Below are positions 16,537 through 25,321 of a stretch of DNA of 64,000 nt, in pieces. A model generated the notes under the pieces. That model was not told where the DNA came from. It did no database searches and saw nothing but the letters and a program-made list of their open reading frames with translations. Each line of letters begins with the position of its first letter. The stretch's first letter is position 1. Source of the DNA: an uncultured Flavobacteriaceae bacterium (GTDB lineage Bacteria > Bacteroidota > Bacteroidia > Flavobacteriales > Flavobacteriaceae); assembly GCA_947500385.1 (NCBI GenBank), contig CANMSA010000001.1, positions 682,001 through 746,000 of the forward strand, given 5' to 3'. A program made the position numbers and the translations under genes.

Positions 16537-19068
16537 TCAACTGCTTTCCATGGTAACAAAAACATTGCTAAAGTCTTGTTTTGCCAAATCACTTTTATGT
16601 ATTACAAAGAAGAGGTCTCCCGCATCTCCCCATTGCATATCCCCTGTTGAAGTGACCGTTAGCAAGACCATCCAATCTTCCGGATTCCCTTTATTTGCCA
16701 AGGAAGCCTGTAATTCTGGATGTTCATGCTGCGAAAAAGCATAGGCATTTACGGCATATTGGAAAGCGTTTTGCTCATTAATGGGGGCTTCAAAACGGTC
16801 ATATAAATCGTCTAACAACTCATCGTCATCCTGTAACGATTCTGCCGCTCCCAAAAACAAATGGGTATTGACATAACTGGCGTAAAACGATGGGGCGCTA
16901 TTCATTTTCGCTGCGTTCACCTTGTAACCGGCATACCCGTTATCGATCATTTCGAAATAGTCGTCAACGACAAAATCAAAACGGGTTCCCGAAACCAAAT
17001 CCGAGCTATCCTCACAATAAATCACCTTTACCGGGTTTTCATTTCCGCCATAGACATTGTGAATCGTTTCCAAAAAGAAAAAGAGCATCCCGGTTCGGGG
17101 CAGATATCCCTGTAAATTGGCAAGTTCCCCGCAATTAATCTGCCCGATAAACTCATAGACATAATTTTCCTTACCATCGCGCCAATTTTCTCCAAATCGA
17201 GGATATGCAATCGCTTCTGGCAAATCTGGCATACCGCCGAAACGGTGGTTGCCAATTTGGGCGTAATTTTCTTCTCCGCTCTCCTTAAAACCGATGCTTT
17301 TTTTCACCAATGAACGCAAGGCCTCGGAATGATTTTCCAAATTGTTTGCGGTAAGCACCCTATTTATTTCGGGCAGCAGGTCCGCATCACCTTGAGACCG
17401 GAAAACCGTATCATCCCAAGAAATGGTTCCTGTACCATCGGCTCCCTTGTATTCGAAGTCGAGAAGACGCTTTTTATCTGCGATGGATAACCTTATTTTT
17501 TCAATTTTATTAAAAGCTTCCGGTAAGAATTCCAAGGGGTTATCTTCAATTTCCAATGAGGTCAATGCCGGTTGATTTGCAAGACATTCCGGAAGTGTTT
17601 TAAACTTGTTTCCTTTTAAGCCAATCGTCTTTAAAACGGGGAGGTCAATAGTGGCCGAAAGTGTGGAGATCTTATTTTCCCGTAACCTGAGCCATTCTAA
17701 CCGAGGCAGTACTAAAACAACGTCGGGTACCGCTTCGAGTTCGCAATTATTGACACTGATACCCTTTAATTGTTTTAGGGCTCCCAAGGCGTTGGGCAAT
17801 TTTTTAATACGCGCCCCATTCACATGAAAACTACTTAGCTTTTTTAACTCCCCAATTCGTTCGGAAATATGTTTTAGGGGCATTTTTTCCGACTCCCAGT
17901 TATTTGATTTTTGAGCAATGAACAGCTCTTCAAGGTGGATGAATTCAAAGAGCGCTTCGGGCAGTTCCTCGAACTCCGGATTGGTCAGCGTCAAAAAACG
18001 AACATCTTCGGGTTTCGCCCCCACCGTTTCGTCCATACTCGAGAATCGGTAAGATTTCCAATCCAAGCTATCTACATCAAATCTTTTTGCGATATTTAGG
18101 GGAATGGGCGGCTTGTTTTCCCAACCGTGCTTCAAGGTTCCCGTCACCAATACCCAAGTATTTTCAAAGCAAACGGTCCCATAAAAATCCCAAGCACTAT
18201 CAATACCATCGAGATAAAGATGTAAATGGAGGGGTGCACCCGTTTTACCTGCTTCAAAAGTGAAGGTGCCCGTCGGCATTCCTTGGTTATGAATACCTCT
18301 GACATTTAGTCGAAACGTAACGGTACCTTCCTCGTACTCACTCAAAAAGCCTGCGTTTAGTTTGTCGGTGCTACCTACAATATGGGTAGTCAAATCTCTT
18401 GAAAATGTTCCAATTTCAAAGGTATGTGGCTTAGAAGCATCCTGAAACTCCAAATCGCCCACTTTAAAAAATTCCCCGCCATCGATTGGAATACTTGGTA
18501 CTTCGTACGATGTTGCTTCCTCTTGTGGTGGTACACGTTGTGCTAGCATCGCATCTAAGTCGGTTTGAAACTCTACTATAGCATTTTGTCGTTGTGTTTT
18601 ACCGCCGAGCACCTTCAAGGATTCAAAAACGTTCGTCACCCAGGGTAAAAGATCGGTACCATCATCCATTTCATGATGTGCGCCAAGCTCCAGATAAAAG
18701 ATATCATCGAGCATCAGCAAATAGTACACCATTCGAATCCTGTAGTGTTTCTTTTGAAAAACACCATCGGTCTTGGCATGTATGCAATAGGTTTTATATC
18801 CTTTAAAATCAATCTCCTGAGTCGAGATTTTTTCCGCCATAAAACTGCTAGAAATATACGCATCGGTAAATTTCTCTAAAATAGTTGCTCCTTGGTATTC
18901 GTCTTGGTTGATATCAACGATTTCACCGAGACTTACCCTTACAAAACTGGGTTGGTTTTCATAGGGAAAGGTATTGTTCTGGGCCCTATAACTAATCTTA
19001 TTCTGATGCCGAACATCAAAACCTTCGGGAACGCTTAACTCAAATAGCGCATGCACAATTTTTTCCAT
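16537..19068 (-). CDS. DcrB-like / leucine-rich repeat / DUF1963 (YwqG) fusion protein
   Basis: 843 residues, no signal peptide. About 1-155: a DcrB/PsbP-like domain (FELSVPEGFDV, FKGYKTYCIHA, YYLLMLDDIFYLEL, NVFESLKVL). About 200-330: a beta-rich middle domain. About 360-565: leucine-rich repeats (PEALFEFIHLEELFI, LPNALGALKQLKGISV, LPRLEWLRLRENKIS, LPECLANQPALTSLEIEDNPLEFLP). About 600-835: a DUF1963/YwqG domain (RFGGMPDLPEAIAYP, EFIGQINCGELANLQGYLPRTGMLFFF, DMQWGDAGDLFFVIHKSDL). DUF1963 and LRR modules recur as putative immunity proteins in contact-dependent conflict loci, but the role here is unknown. The preceding lipoprotein gene ends 4 bases upstream, so the two genes are coupled. Confidence 0.75.
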   Translation of the reverse strand: MEKIVHALFELSVPEGFDVRHQNKISYRAQNNTFPYENQPSFVRVSLGEIVDINQDEYQGATILEKFTDAYISSSFMAEKISTQEIDFKGYKTYCIHAKTDGVFQKKHYRIRMVYYLLMLDDIFYLELGAHHEMDDGTDLLPWVTNVFESLKVLGGKTQRQNAIVEFQTDLDAMLAQRVPPQEEATSYEVPSIPIDGGEFFKVGDLEFQDASKPHTFEIGTFSRDLTTHIVGSTDKLNAGFLSEYEEGTVTFRLNVRGIHNQGMPTGTFTFEAGKTGAPLHLHLYLDGIDSAWDFYGTVCFENTWVLVTGTLKHGWENKPPIPLNIAKRFDVDSLDWKSYRFSSMDETVGAKPEDVRFLTLTNPEFEELPEALFEFIHLEELFIAQKSNNWESEKMPLKHISERIGELKKLSSFHVNGARIKKLPNALGALKQLKGISVNNCELEAVPDVVLVLPRLEWLRLRENKISTLSATIDLPVLKTIGLKGNKFKTLPECLANQPALTSLEIEDNPLEFLPEAFNKIEKIRLSIADKKRLLDFEYKGADGTGTISWDDTVFRSQGDADLLPEINRVLTANNLENHSEALRSLVKKSIGFKESGEENYAQIGNHRFGGMPDLPEAIAYPRFGENWRDGKENYVYEFIGQINCGELANLQGYLPRTGMLFFFLETIHNVYGGNENPVKVIYCEDSSDLVSGTRFDFVVDDYFEMIDNGYAGYKVNAAKMNSAPSFYASYVNTHLFLGAAESLQDDDELLDDLYDRFEAPINEQNAFQYAVNAYAFSQHEHPELQASLANKGNPEDWMVLLTVTSTGDMQWGDAGDLFFVIHKSDLAKQDFSNVFVTMESS

Positions 19069-19072
19069 TGGT

Positions 19073-19951
19073 TTAGTCTTCTACGGTTAGTTGGGCCTCT
19101 GCTTCAAAGAACGCTTCGCTATTTTTATCCTTCACGTAAACGTGCCAAGTGATGGGATTATCCAATTTTCCTTTGGTCAAGGTCAAGGTAGCGGAGAGGC
19201 CACGTTTTAAGAGTGCTTCATTTCTTATGGGTTGTTTAAAAGCATCTTTCATATCCAAAAGAACGGCTCCGGAATCATCGGTTACCTTAATGTCCATCTG
19301 TATATTGATTGCACCGTTTTGCTTGGTATATCCGTTGAGATCTTGAAAATTAAACAATAAGGGTTCCGAAAAATGTACAATACCATCGGTCACGACTCGT
19401 TTTTCTTTATCTGACATGATATAGATTTCGGTAAAATCCAACCCTTTCCTGCTACTGCTAATCAAAGGGTCTTTCTTTACTTCAAAATCCATTTCGGAGG
19501 TAAATACCCCATCTCCTTTGGTATCCCATACTTTGTAATGCAAGCTATATTTGTTATCCGAAAGGATTGGATCTGCCATTTGTACGTTTCCGTTCAAAGT
19601 AGTCAAGCTGGCATCGAAACCGGTTCCTTTCGTGAACAGGTTTTTGTTTTGCATTATGGTATCCCCCTTTTTGTCAAGGATGGCCACACTCATTTGAGGA
19701 AAGAATTTTCCGCCTTCAATCGCAAAACCCTCCATATTCTCAAAATTGGTATAGACGACTTTCCCATAAGTAAAGTCCCTTTTTTTCATACCCTCTTCCC
19801 CATCTGTAATGTATACGTTTTCGGCTGAAAGTCCATTTCCTTTTGAGGTAATACCAGTTGCAAAATCTTTGTTGTAAGAGGCCGAAAAGTTACAGCTACT
19901 TAGGATTGCCAGCATGCTGACCGTACAAATACTTCTTAGACAATTTTTCAT
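19073..19951 (-). CDS. Lipoprotein with internally duplicated domain
   Basis: 292 residues with a lipobox (LAILSSC, Cys about 20). Two copies of a roughly 115-residue beta domain follow, at about 42-160 and 170-290. The copies align at NFENMEGF/NFQDLNGY, PQMSVAILDKKGDTIMQNKNLF/IQMDIKVTDDSGAVLLDMKDAF, and SLHYKVWDTKGDG-VFTSEMDFEV/TWHVYVKDKNSEAFFEAEAQLTV. No named family recognised; likely an Ig-like tandem on the membrane surface. Tightly packed between a two-TM protein gene (17-base gap) and the LRR-DUF1963 gene (4-base gap). Confidence 0.65.
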   Translation of the reverse strand: MKNCLRSICTVSMLAILSSCNFSASYNKDFATGITSKGNGLSAENVYITDGEEGMKKRDFTYGKVVYTNFENMEGFAIEGGKFFPQMSVAILDKKGDTIMQNKNLFTKGTGFDASLTTLNGNVQMADPILSDNKYSLHYKVWDTKGDGVFTSEMDFEVKKDPLISSSRKGLDFTEIYIMSDKEKRVVTDGIVHFSEPLLFNFQDLNGYTKQNGAINIQMDIKVTDDSGAVLLDMKDAFKQPIRNEALLKRGLSATLTLTKGKLDNPITWHVYVKDKNSEAFFEAEAQLTVED

Positions 19952-19967
19952 TATTTATATTTTTGTT

Positions 19968-20372
19968 TTATCGTAATCCCGGGCCACCCACTTGGGTCTT
20001 TACAAATACATGGAACTCTTTTCTAAGCATTTTTTTATCTATTCCATATTTATCGGCGGCAGTATTTAGCTGCTGTTTCAAACTTCTTAAAGTTTTGAAA
20101 AGCACCCAACCTAGGACCAATAACAACAGAACAAATACCCCCATTAAAAGCGCAATTGTATTTTTTAGCTTATTCAACTCCTCTAATGGAAACCGTTCTC
20201 CCCCTACCATCAGATTGTAACCTATAATCACCACCCCAATACCAACTATGATGTATCGCAGGTATTTGAATTTTTGAATGTAGTTTAAGTAGCCCGCTAC
20301 CAAAATTTTCATCTCATGTTCTGGCACTTTTTTCAAAACAGTCCAATGTTCGGTACTTTGCTCGCTTTCCAT
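19968..20372 (-). CDS. Hypothetical membrane protein with two TM helices
   Basis: 134 residues. Two transmembrane segments (about 38-55, YLRYIIVGIGVVIIGYNL, and 70-92, NTIALLMGVFVLLLLVLGWVLF) are joined by a short loop with FPLEELNKLK. Both termini appear soluble; the C-terminal tail is basic (TLRSLKQQLNTAADKYGIDKKML). Not recognised. Co-directional and 29 bases from the preceding gene. Confidence 0.55.
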   Translation of the reverse strand: MESEQSTEHWTVLKKVPEHEMKILVAGYLNYIQKFKYLRYIIVGIGVVIIGYNLMVGGERFPLEELNKLKNTIALLMGVFVLLLLVLGWVLFKTLRSLKQQLNTAADKYGIDKKMLRKEFHVFVKTQVGGPGLR

Positions 20373-20401
20373 TTTTGTGGTTTGTTTTCAGTTGATTATT
20401 T

Positions 20402-21967
20402 TTATGAATAGGAGCGCTCAAACCCGAGTAACTCGTTTAGTTTTGGGTTCCCTTCTAAAATACTTGTCGCCGCCGCCAACCAATCATGAACAATTTTATG
20501 TTGCTTGGTGGTGGCTTCCGTTTTCGCCTTCGCCGCCAAAGCGTGCGATCTTTCAATCTCGCCCTGTTCAAAATAGTGAATCGCATATACCAAATACACT
20601 TCAACCTTGTTTAGGAAAAACCGGTGGGTATATTGCTTTTTTTCACGATAGGCCAATGCTTCTTCCACGGACATCTTAAAACTATCGAATAAGGGTTTTT
20701 TAAACTCTTTGATTACTTTCGGCGCATACCGATCGAGACATTCAAACATATTACAAATATGCGTATGAAGGGTTTTTTCTGAATTTTTCACATTGAATTT
20801 CCAACCGCCCATATTATGAAGGCTCTTATTTTGGTCATACTCCTTATCGCTCATAAAAGCGAATATGGTTTCGAAAAAATGAACATGGTCGGGCCTATGT
20901 ACCACATTGCGACCCTGCCACCGATTCAACAAACCATTCTGCACCCCAATTTTTGCATGCAACAGTTTTAAATCTTTGCTATCCGCCGTAAAGTAGTAAT
21001 ACAAATGCATATCGGTATCGGCGGGCAGTCCGGTTGTACCTTTCATTTGATGATGGTACAACCATTTATAACCATACTCATATTCAGACTCCCACACCAA
21101 TTGCCATTTTTTAATATCCAAATAAGTATTGGCCAAGGCAGGTAACAACTGCATTTTCCTCGCATAAGAAGGATCCGGGGAAACCGCTTTCAGATAACTA
21201 TCGATTATTGTAGTGTCCTTGGTCTCAAAATCCAACAACCATTTGATACAGTACAGGCGTTCCACGTTGGTTTCGTATTCTTCAATCTCCGTTAACAAAG
21301 GTGTTTCCAACGCACCATATGCATCTGTCGATACCGCGGAAAAAGGTTGTTCACCAATTCCTATTTCACGTATTGTCTGCACTTCTTCCTGTTCTTTAAA
21401 TTCTAGAAAATTCGGTAAAAACCCCTCTTCTTCCCCCAGGTCGAGACCAAGCATATTAGTCACCAGCGCATACCAATCGCGTAGCAGCAGTTTGTTTTCT
21501 TGTCGTTGTGCTTGCCGCAGTAATTGCCCTATAAGATAACTTTCTTTAAAGGTATTTGGTGTCTTTTGCTGTGTAGCAGGAATGCTATTTTCTTCACACA
21601 GTCGTTGCCAGAAATAGCTTCCCGCATCGGGGTAGAGCATCGGCGCACCCGCTTCTAGTTGTACATATACCTGCTCGTTCTTCTCTCCTATCCTTGATGG
21701 TATCCAACAGGAATTGCTCACATCAAATTCTTCAAAATATGGTTTTTCCTTCTCAAAATCGGGATGAAGGCTTATTGGAATACGATAGGTGAACTTCCAC
21801 CTGAGCAACACTTCCATACATCTAAAATGGGTATACCCCGTATCATATCTGGCTTGAAAGCGATACAGATTGAACAGAAAATCGCGTTTAACCGAATCCT
21901 GCATCACAGCCTTATCGATCAAATGAACAGAGTCTTCAATCAAACCTTCAATTTCATGCATTGACAT
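20402..21967 (-). CDS. Hypothetical large cytoplasmic protein
   Basis: 521 residues, no signal peptide or membrane span, mainly helical. Not recognised. The C-terminal 150 residues (SLHNMGGWKFNVKNSEKTLHTHICNMFECLD, EALAYREKKQYTHRFFLNKVEVYLVYAIHYFEQGEIERSHALAAKA) resemble helical-repeat (TPR-like) scaffolds. The mid-region has YKWLYHHQMKGTTGLPADTDMHLYYYFTADSKDL. It starts after an 83-base gap carrying a motif and spacing shared with the promoter at the head of the block, so it probably begins a second transcription unit. The start may be either of two Met codons (21967 or 21961). Confidence 0.55.
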   Translation of the reverse strand: MSMHEIEGLIEDSVHLIDKAVMQDSVKRDFLFNLYRFQARYDTGYTHFRCMEVLLRWKFTYRIPISLHPDFEKEKPYFEEFDVSNSCWIPSRIGEKNEQVYVQLEAGAPMLYPDAGSYFWQRLCEENSIPATQQKTPNTFKESYLIGQLLRQAQRQENKLLLRDWYALVTNMLGLDLGEEEGFLPNFLEFKEQEEVQTIREIGIGEQPFSAVSTDAYGALETPLLTEIEEYETNVERLYCIKWLLDFETKDTTIIDSYLKAVSPDPSYARKMQLLPALANTYLDIKKWQLVWESEYEYGYKWLYHHQMKGTTGLPADTDMHLYYYFTADSKDLKLLHAKIGVQNGLLNRWQGRNVVHRPDHVHFFETIFAFMSDKEYDQNKSLHNMGGWKFNVKNSEKTLHTHICNMFECLDRYAPKVIKEFKKPLFDSFKMSVEEALAYREKKQYTHRFFLNKVEVYLVYAIHYFEQGEIERSHALAAKAKTEATTKQHKIVHDWLAAATSILEGNPKLNELLGFERSYS

Positions 21968-21997
21968 AGGAGGTGGTTTTGGTTATAACATTCGTCG

Positions 21998-22047
21998 CAA
22001 AGATGTACTTTAAACGCCCCATAAGCATCCCTTATTTCAGGGGTTTT
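21998..22047 (-). promoter_or_regulatory. Promoter region with GC-rich near-palindrome, second unit of the accessory block
   Basis: On the minus strand AAAACCCCTGAAA, then three bases, then GGGAT occupies 22047-22027. After exactly 21 bases there is CATCTTTG at 22005-21998, one mismatch from TAnnTTTG. The same arrangement, with the same spacing, occurs upstream of the block's first gene at 26952-26903. The near-palindrome ACCCC-N8-GGGAT at a fixed distance upstream of the -7 box looks like an activator or repressor site. Confidence 0.5.
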
Positions 22048-22050
22048 GTA

Positions 22051-23133
22051 CTACTCTACCAATCCGTTCTTAAATCTCCCGGCATAGAAGTTGTTATCCT
22101 CTTTAAATAGTGCTGCCGCTTCTTGCTTTATGGGCAATTCAAAACCCAATTGCACATGCCTATAATGGTTGTACCCCATGTATTCGCTTCCTACGAAACG
22201 TATTTTTACGTTACCATTCTTAGAGTCTAGAATATAAAATCCCGATTCAGTAAACTTCACCGGGATAAGGTCTTTTTCGAACAAGGTCAAAATATCTTGG
22301 AAACATTGAATTGTTGCCAAGGGTTTTGCTTCATGCTTTCCGAGTGTTTTTAACACCCAAGGATCTTTTTTGAAAGCAGCAACGAATGCTTGTTCCTCTA
22401 CCACCGACAGTACAGACCTTGCGCCCCCCGTTTTTATATCAATCGTAGTTACTCCCAGCGTGTTTCCCATAGTGCCACAGGCAGCTTCCGATGCTTCCCC
22501 AAATTCATAGCTATAGAAGGTCGAAATCAGGGAAAGTGGGTGATAATAAGACTGGTAAAAAACCGTACAATTGGAATCGGATAGGATTTCCGCCTTCATA
22601 AAAGTCTCATAGTCTGTTTGGGTATTATACCGTTCTTGATCATCGTAAACCGCCTTGTTCTTATAAATCAAAAAATTGTTCTTTGAAAATAGCGGAACCT
22701 TTCCCATTTCGATTTTCAGTTTATTTAGTACCGCTTTCGATTTTTTTAAGTCAAAACCCGAAAGACTAAATCGACCATCTAGAATCGCGGTATGCATGCT
22801 CGCATTGCTCACGACCTTATCTTCTAAAACAAGGGCAATCTGTATTGGTAAATTCGCCTGGGTAAAACTTTTTAAACTTTCGGCACCGCGATCCTTCAGC
22901 TCAAACAAGAGGCTATGACTATGATCTAACTCCAAAAATCCCCCTTCTATTTCTGCAATGTCATACAGACCAAAAATGGGTGTTTCATGGATATAGAGCG
23001 GTTCACCTGTTTCAAGGTTTTGCACTAATCTGCCTTCCTTGTTCTTAGCAAGCTGATAAAACCCTGTGACCCTTTCCTGAGGGAAGCAGGTACTAAAAGC
23101 GAATAATAGTATGCCTACATAAAACGTTCGCAT
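22051..23133 (-). CDS. Exported protein with SecDF-P1-head-like domain
   Basis: 360 residues with a signal peptide (VGILLFAFSTCFPQ). Residues about 45-150 closely resemble the P1 head domain of SecD: LFELKDRGAESLKSFTQANLPIQIALVLEDKVVSNASMHTAILDGRFSLSG follows the SecD pattern of 'ga..f...T....g..laivld..v.saP.i...i..G...isG'. The rest, including IYKNKAVYDDQ and the C-terminal KFTESGFYILDSKNGNVKIRFVG, is not recognised. It has no SecD membrane helices, so it is not part of the translocon proper; stand-alone P1-head proteins are known in Bacteroidota but have no assigned role. The TPR-like gene ends 12 bases upstream. Confidence 0.7.
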   Translation of the reverse strand: MRTFYVGILLFAFSTCFPQERVTGFYQLAKNKEGRLVQNLETGEPLYIHETPIFGLYDIAEIEGGFLELDHSHSLLFELKDRGAESLKSFTQANLPIQIALVLEDKVVSNASMHTAILDGRFSLSGFDLKKSKAVLNKLKIEMGKVPLFSKNNFLIYKNKAVYDDQERYNTQTDYETFMKAEILSDSNCTVFYQSYYHPLSLISTFYSYEFGEASEAACGTMGNTLGVTTIDIKTGGARSVLSVVEEQAFVAAFKKDPWVLKTLGKHEAKPLATIQCFQDILTLFEKDLIPVKFTESGFYILDSKNGNVKIRFVGSEYMGYNHYRHVQLGFELPIKQEAAALFKEDNNFYAGRFKNGLVE

Positions 23134-23145
23134 GGGTAGAAGCTT

Positions 23146-23775
23146 TTACCGTTCATAATACGAAACATACAATACGGCCATTTTTTTATAGTACGGCCCG
23201 TCCTTTATATCGGTATGCGCGTATTCTTTAAATTTCGCGTATACTTGCTGGTACTTTTCCTCGTCGGTGTTATAGGTATAGGCACCTGCCAATAAATATT
23301 GGTTCGCGGCAACCATCCAATCTTCACCGCCCTCTTCCAATTGTAAGCCTACTTTCAAATACGATTCTGAATACATGTACCTGCCCAATTGGTTATATAA
23401 CAAACCCAACATGATGTTTGCTCTACCATGCTTTGCAAATAAAGCAATGGCCGCTTTATAGGCTCGCTCCGCCTCATCGGCGATTTTTTGCCCATCTTCG
23501 GAAAGCGGGTTCTCCGTAGCAGCTGCAAGGCCCGGCTGCAAAGCCGTCGTAAGGCTGAGACCATAGTTAAAAACAGCATTGGAGTCTTCTAAGTGCTTCA
23601 TTGCCAACCCATGGTTGTCATGAAGGTTCGGTATGGCATTTACATTTACCTCCTTTTTTCCTTTTGCTACCAACAACCAGGCATCTAATTGTGCTTTTCC
23701 TATTGGTTCAAAACCCATTTGTCCTATCATTTGTTGCGTTATTAATATGAATGTGATGACTATTGTTGTTTTCAT
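23146..23775 (-). CDS. Exported TPR-like protein
   Basis: 209 residues from ATG 23775 (MKTTIVITFILITQQMIGQ, a signal peptide). A longer reading would run into the SPFH gene, whose stop codon is at 23777-23779, so the short start is preferred. The mature part is helical with TPR-like spacing (AERAYKAAIALFAKHGRANIMLGLLYNQLGRYMYSESYLKVGLQLEEGGED). Probably a periplasmic interaction module. Coupled to the SPFH gene (1-base gap). Confidence 0.6.
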   Translation of the reverse strand: MKTTIVITFILITQQMIGQMGFEPIGKAQLDAWLLVAKGKKEVNVNAIPNLHDNHGLAMKHLEDSNAVFNYGLSLTTALQPGLAAATENPLSEDGQKIADEAERAYKAAIALFAKHGRANIMLGLLYNQLGRYMYSESYLKVGLQLEEGGEDWMVAANQYLLAGAYTYNTDEEKYQQVYAKFKEYAHTDIKDGPYYKKMAVLYVSYYER

Positions 23776-23776
23776 T

Positions 23777-24760
23777 TTACATCTGGTCAAGTAATTGTTG
23801 TTTTTTGGCAAGGAATTCTTCCTCCGAAATCAAATCATCCTCAAAAAGTTCTTTAAGTTCCTTTAGTTTCGAACGTATATCGGTTTGCCCAGCTGGTTCT
23901 CGGGAAACCTCCCCGTTCATTGTTTTTCCCATTTCCATACCTGCGAACATTCCCATACTGGCGCCTGCCATTCCCTCATTTTTGGCAGCATCCCGCATTG
24001 CCTTCAGTTTTTGTAATTCGGTAAAGTCGACCCCGGCAATATTCGCTGCCTTGACATCGGCCTGCACATCACTGATTTCATGAATGCGTTCGTTGGTCGC
24101 TTCGTCAAAAGAGGAGCCTTCTATTCGAAAATCGGTCAACGCAAAACCCAAGTCCTCAAAAATAGAAATCGTCTTTTCCTTTGCTTCGCTGGCAATATGC
24201 TCCATATTGCTATCTATCTCAGCATAGGAGAACTTAGCATTTGCAAGATAATTTGAAATGGGTTGTGTAATGCGTGATAAGAAAACCTCTTGTAACTCGT
24301 CTACAAAATAGTCTTTTTGGCCAGCCAGTACGTTTTTTAGAAAATTGGCCGGCTTGGTAATCTTTAAAGAGTAGTTCCCGTAGGCGCGTAAGTTTACCGG
24401 AAAAGCGTATACCGGGTCATTATAGGTAATAGGAATGCGTGTTCCCCAGCGTACATTCAACATATCGGCTTTTCGATAAAACCAAATACCCGTTTTATGT
24501 TCACTTTCAAAAAAGTTCATAAACTTTTTCATCATGGTGATAAAAGGTTTGTTCGCCGTTTGAAGGTCGTAAAGCCCCTCCTCTTCAAATACACCTTCCA
24601 CTTTTCCTTCATAGGTAAAAACACATCCTTGCCCGGGCTGTACAATAAGTTTGGAGGCGTTTTTCAGCTCATCACCGTTCTCGGTGAACTTGTAAAACAG
24701 TTGGTATTCCTTTGGGTTTTCCCATTGGATGACCGAACGCATTTGACTTTTAATATCCAT
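23777..24760 (-). CDS. SPFH-domain protein with C-terminal SHOCT motif (YdjI-like)
   Basis: 327 residues. About 1-245 form an SPFH/Band-7-type domain of the 'virion core protein' (YdjI-like) subgroup: IQWENPKEYQLFYKF, LIVQPGQGCVFTYEGKVEGVFEEEGLYDLQT, IWFYRKADMLNVRWGT, ANIAGVDFTELQKLKAMRDAA. A glycine/methionine-rich linker follows. The C-terminus (about 295-327) is a SHOCT motif (LKELKELFEDDLISEEEFLAKKQQLLDQM). SPFH proteins assemble membrane-associated scaffolds; the Bacillus relative acts in membrane stress with its neighbours. The zinc ribbons usual in YdjI proteins are absent here but are encoded by two upstream genes, which supports a shared complex (inference). Confidence 0.8.
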   Translation of the reverse strand: MDIKSQMRSVIQWENPKEYQLFYKFTENGDELKNASKLIVQPGQGCVFTYEGKVEGVFEEEGLYDLQTANKPFITMMKKFMNFFESEHKTGIWFYRKADMLNVRWGTRIPITYNDPVYAFPVNLRAYGNYSLKITKPANFLKNVLAGQKDYFVDELQEVFLSRITQPISNYLANAKFSYAEIDSNMEHIASEAKEKTISIFEDLGFALTDFRIEGSSFDEATNERIHEISDVQADVKAANIAGVDFTELQKLKAMRDAAKNEGMAGASMGMFAGMEMGKTMNGEVSREPAGQTDIRSKLKELKELFEDDLISEEEFLAKKQQLLDQM

Positions 24761-24795
24761 AGTCCAATTTTTTATAGAAAGGGTTAACGGTTCTT

Positions 24796-25296
24796 TTAGG
24801 TTGTCAAGAGACGGTGTTTTAATCTATTTTGTGATTTGATCAAGGTTCTAAATTCAGCGACCTTTCCTTCCATGGCATTCTTCGGAATCAAATTCATCAG
24901 GTGTTTGCTTTGATATAATAGGAACCAATCTTTTACCTCCTTGACCTGGTATATTTTGGACCATTCCATTTCTGACTTAAAGGAGGTTCCCGTAATGAAA
25001 ATCTTATCTTCCGTAAATTCATAGACAATCTTCTCCTGCATCAATTTGTTTGAATCGAAACCCCTCTTTGCTTTTAACTTCACTGCCAGATAAGGCATTA
25101 CCAAAACAAGTAACCCACTAATTCCATAATTCAAAATATGTGACAACTCAAATTCCCATAAGGCGATTCCCAGAACCGTGATCGTTAGACATAGAATTCC
25201 AAAGAGCATGGTGCAAATGACCAAAAACTTCTTGTAGAACTGACGAGTCATTAGTTTAGAATACCTCTTATAGTCCATTTGCGTAGTGATTTTCAT
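24796..25296 (-). CDS. YcxB-like membrane protein
   Basis: 166 residues from ATG 25296 (MKITTQMDYKRY). Two transmembrane helices (about 25-47 and 56-73) precede a soluble C-terminal domain with the YcxB pattern: YEFTEDKIFITGTSFKSEMEWSKIYQVKEVKDWFLLYQSKHLMNLIPKNAM. An upstream ATG at 25332 would overlap the previous gene by 11 bases and add a basic, non-conserved segment; I consider it less likely. Function unknown; the family has two helices and a PH-like fold. Confidence 0.7.
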   Translation of the reverse strand: MKITTQMDYKRYSKLMTRQFYKKFLVICTMLFGILCLTITVLGIALWEFELSHILNYGISGLLVLVMPYLAVKLKAKRGFDSNKLMQEKIVYEFTEDKIFITGTSFKSEMEWSKIYQVKEVKDWFLLYQSKHLMNLIPKNAMEGKVAEFRTLIKSQNRLKHRLLTT

Positions 25297-25321
25297 AAAT
25301 TGATAGGTATATGAGCGTTTT

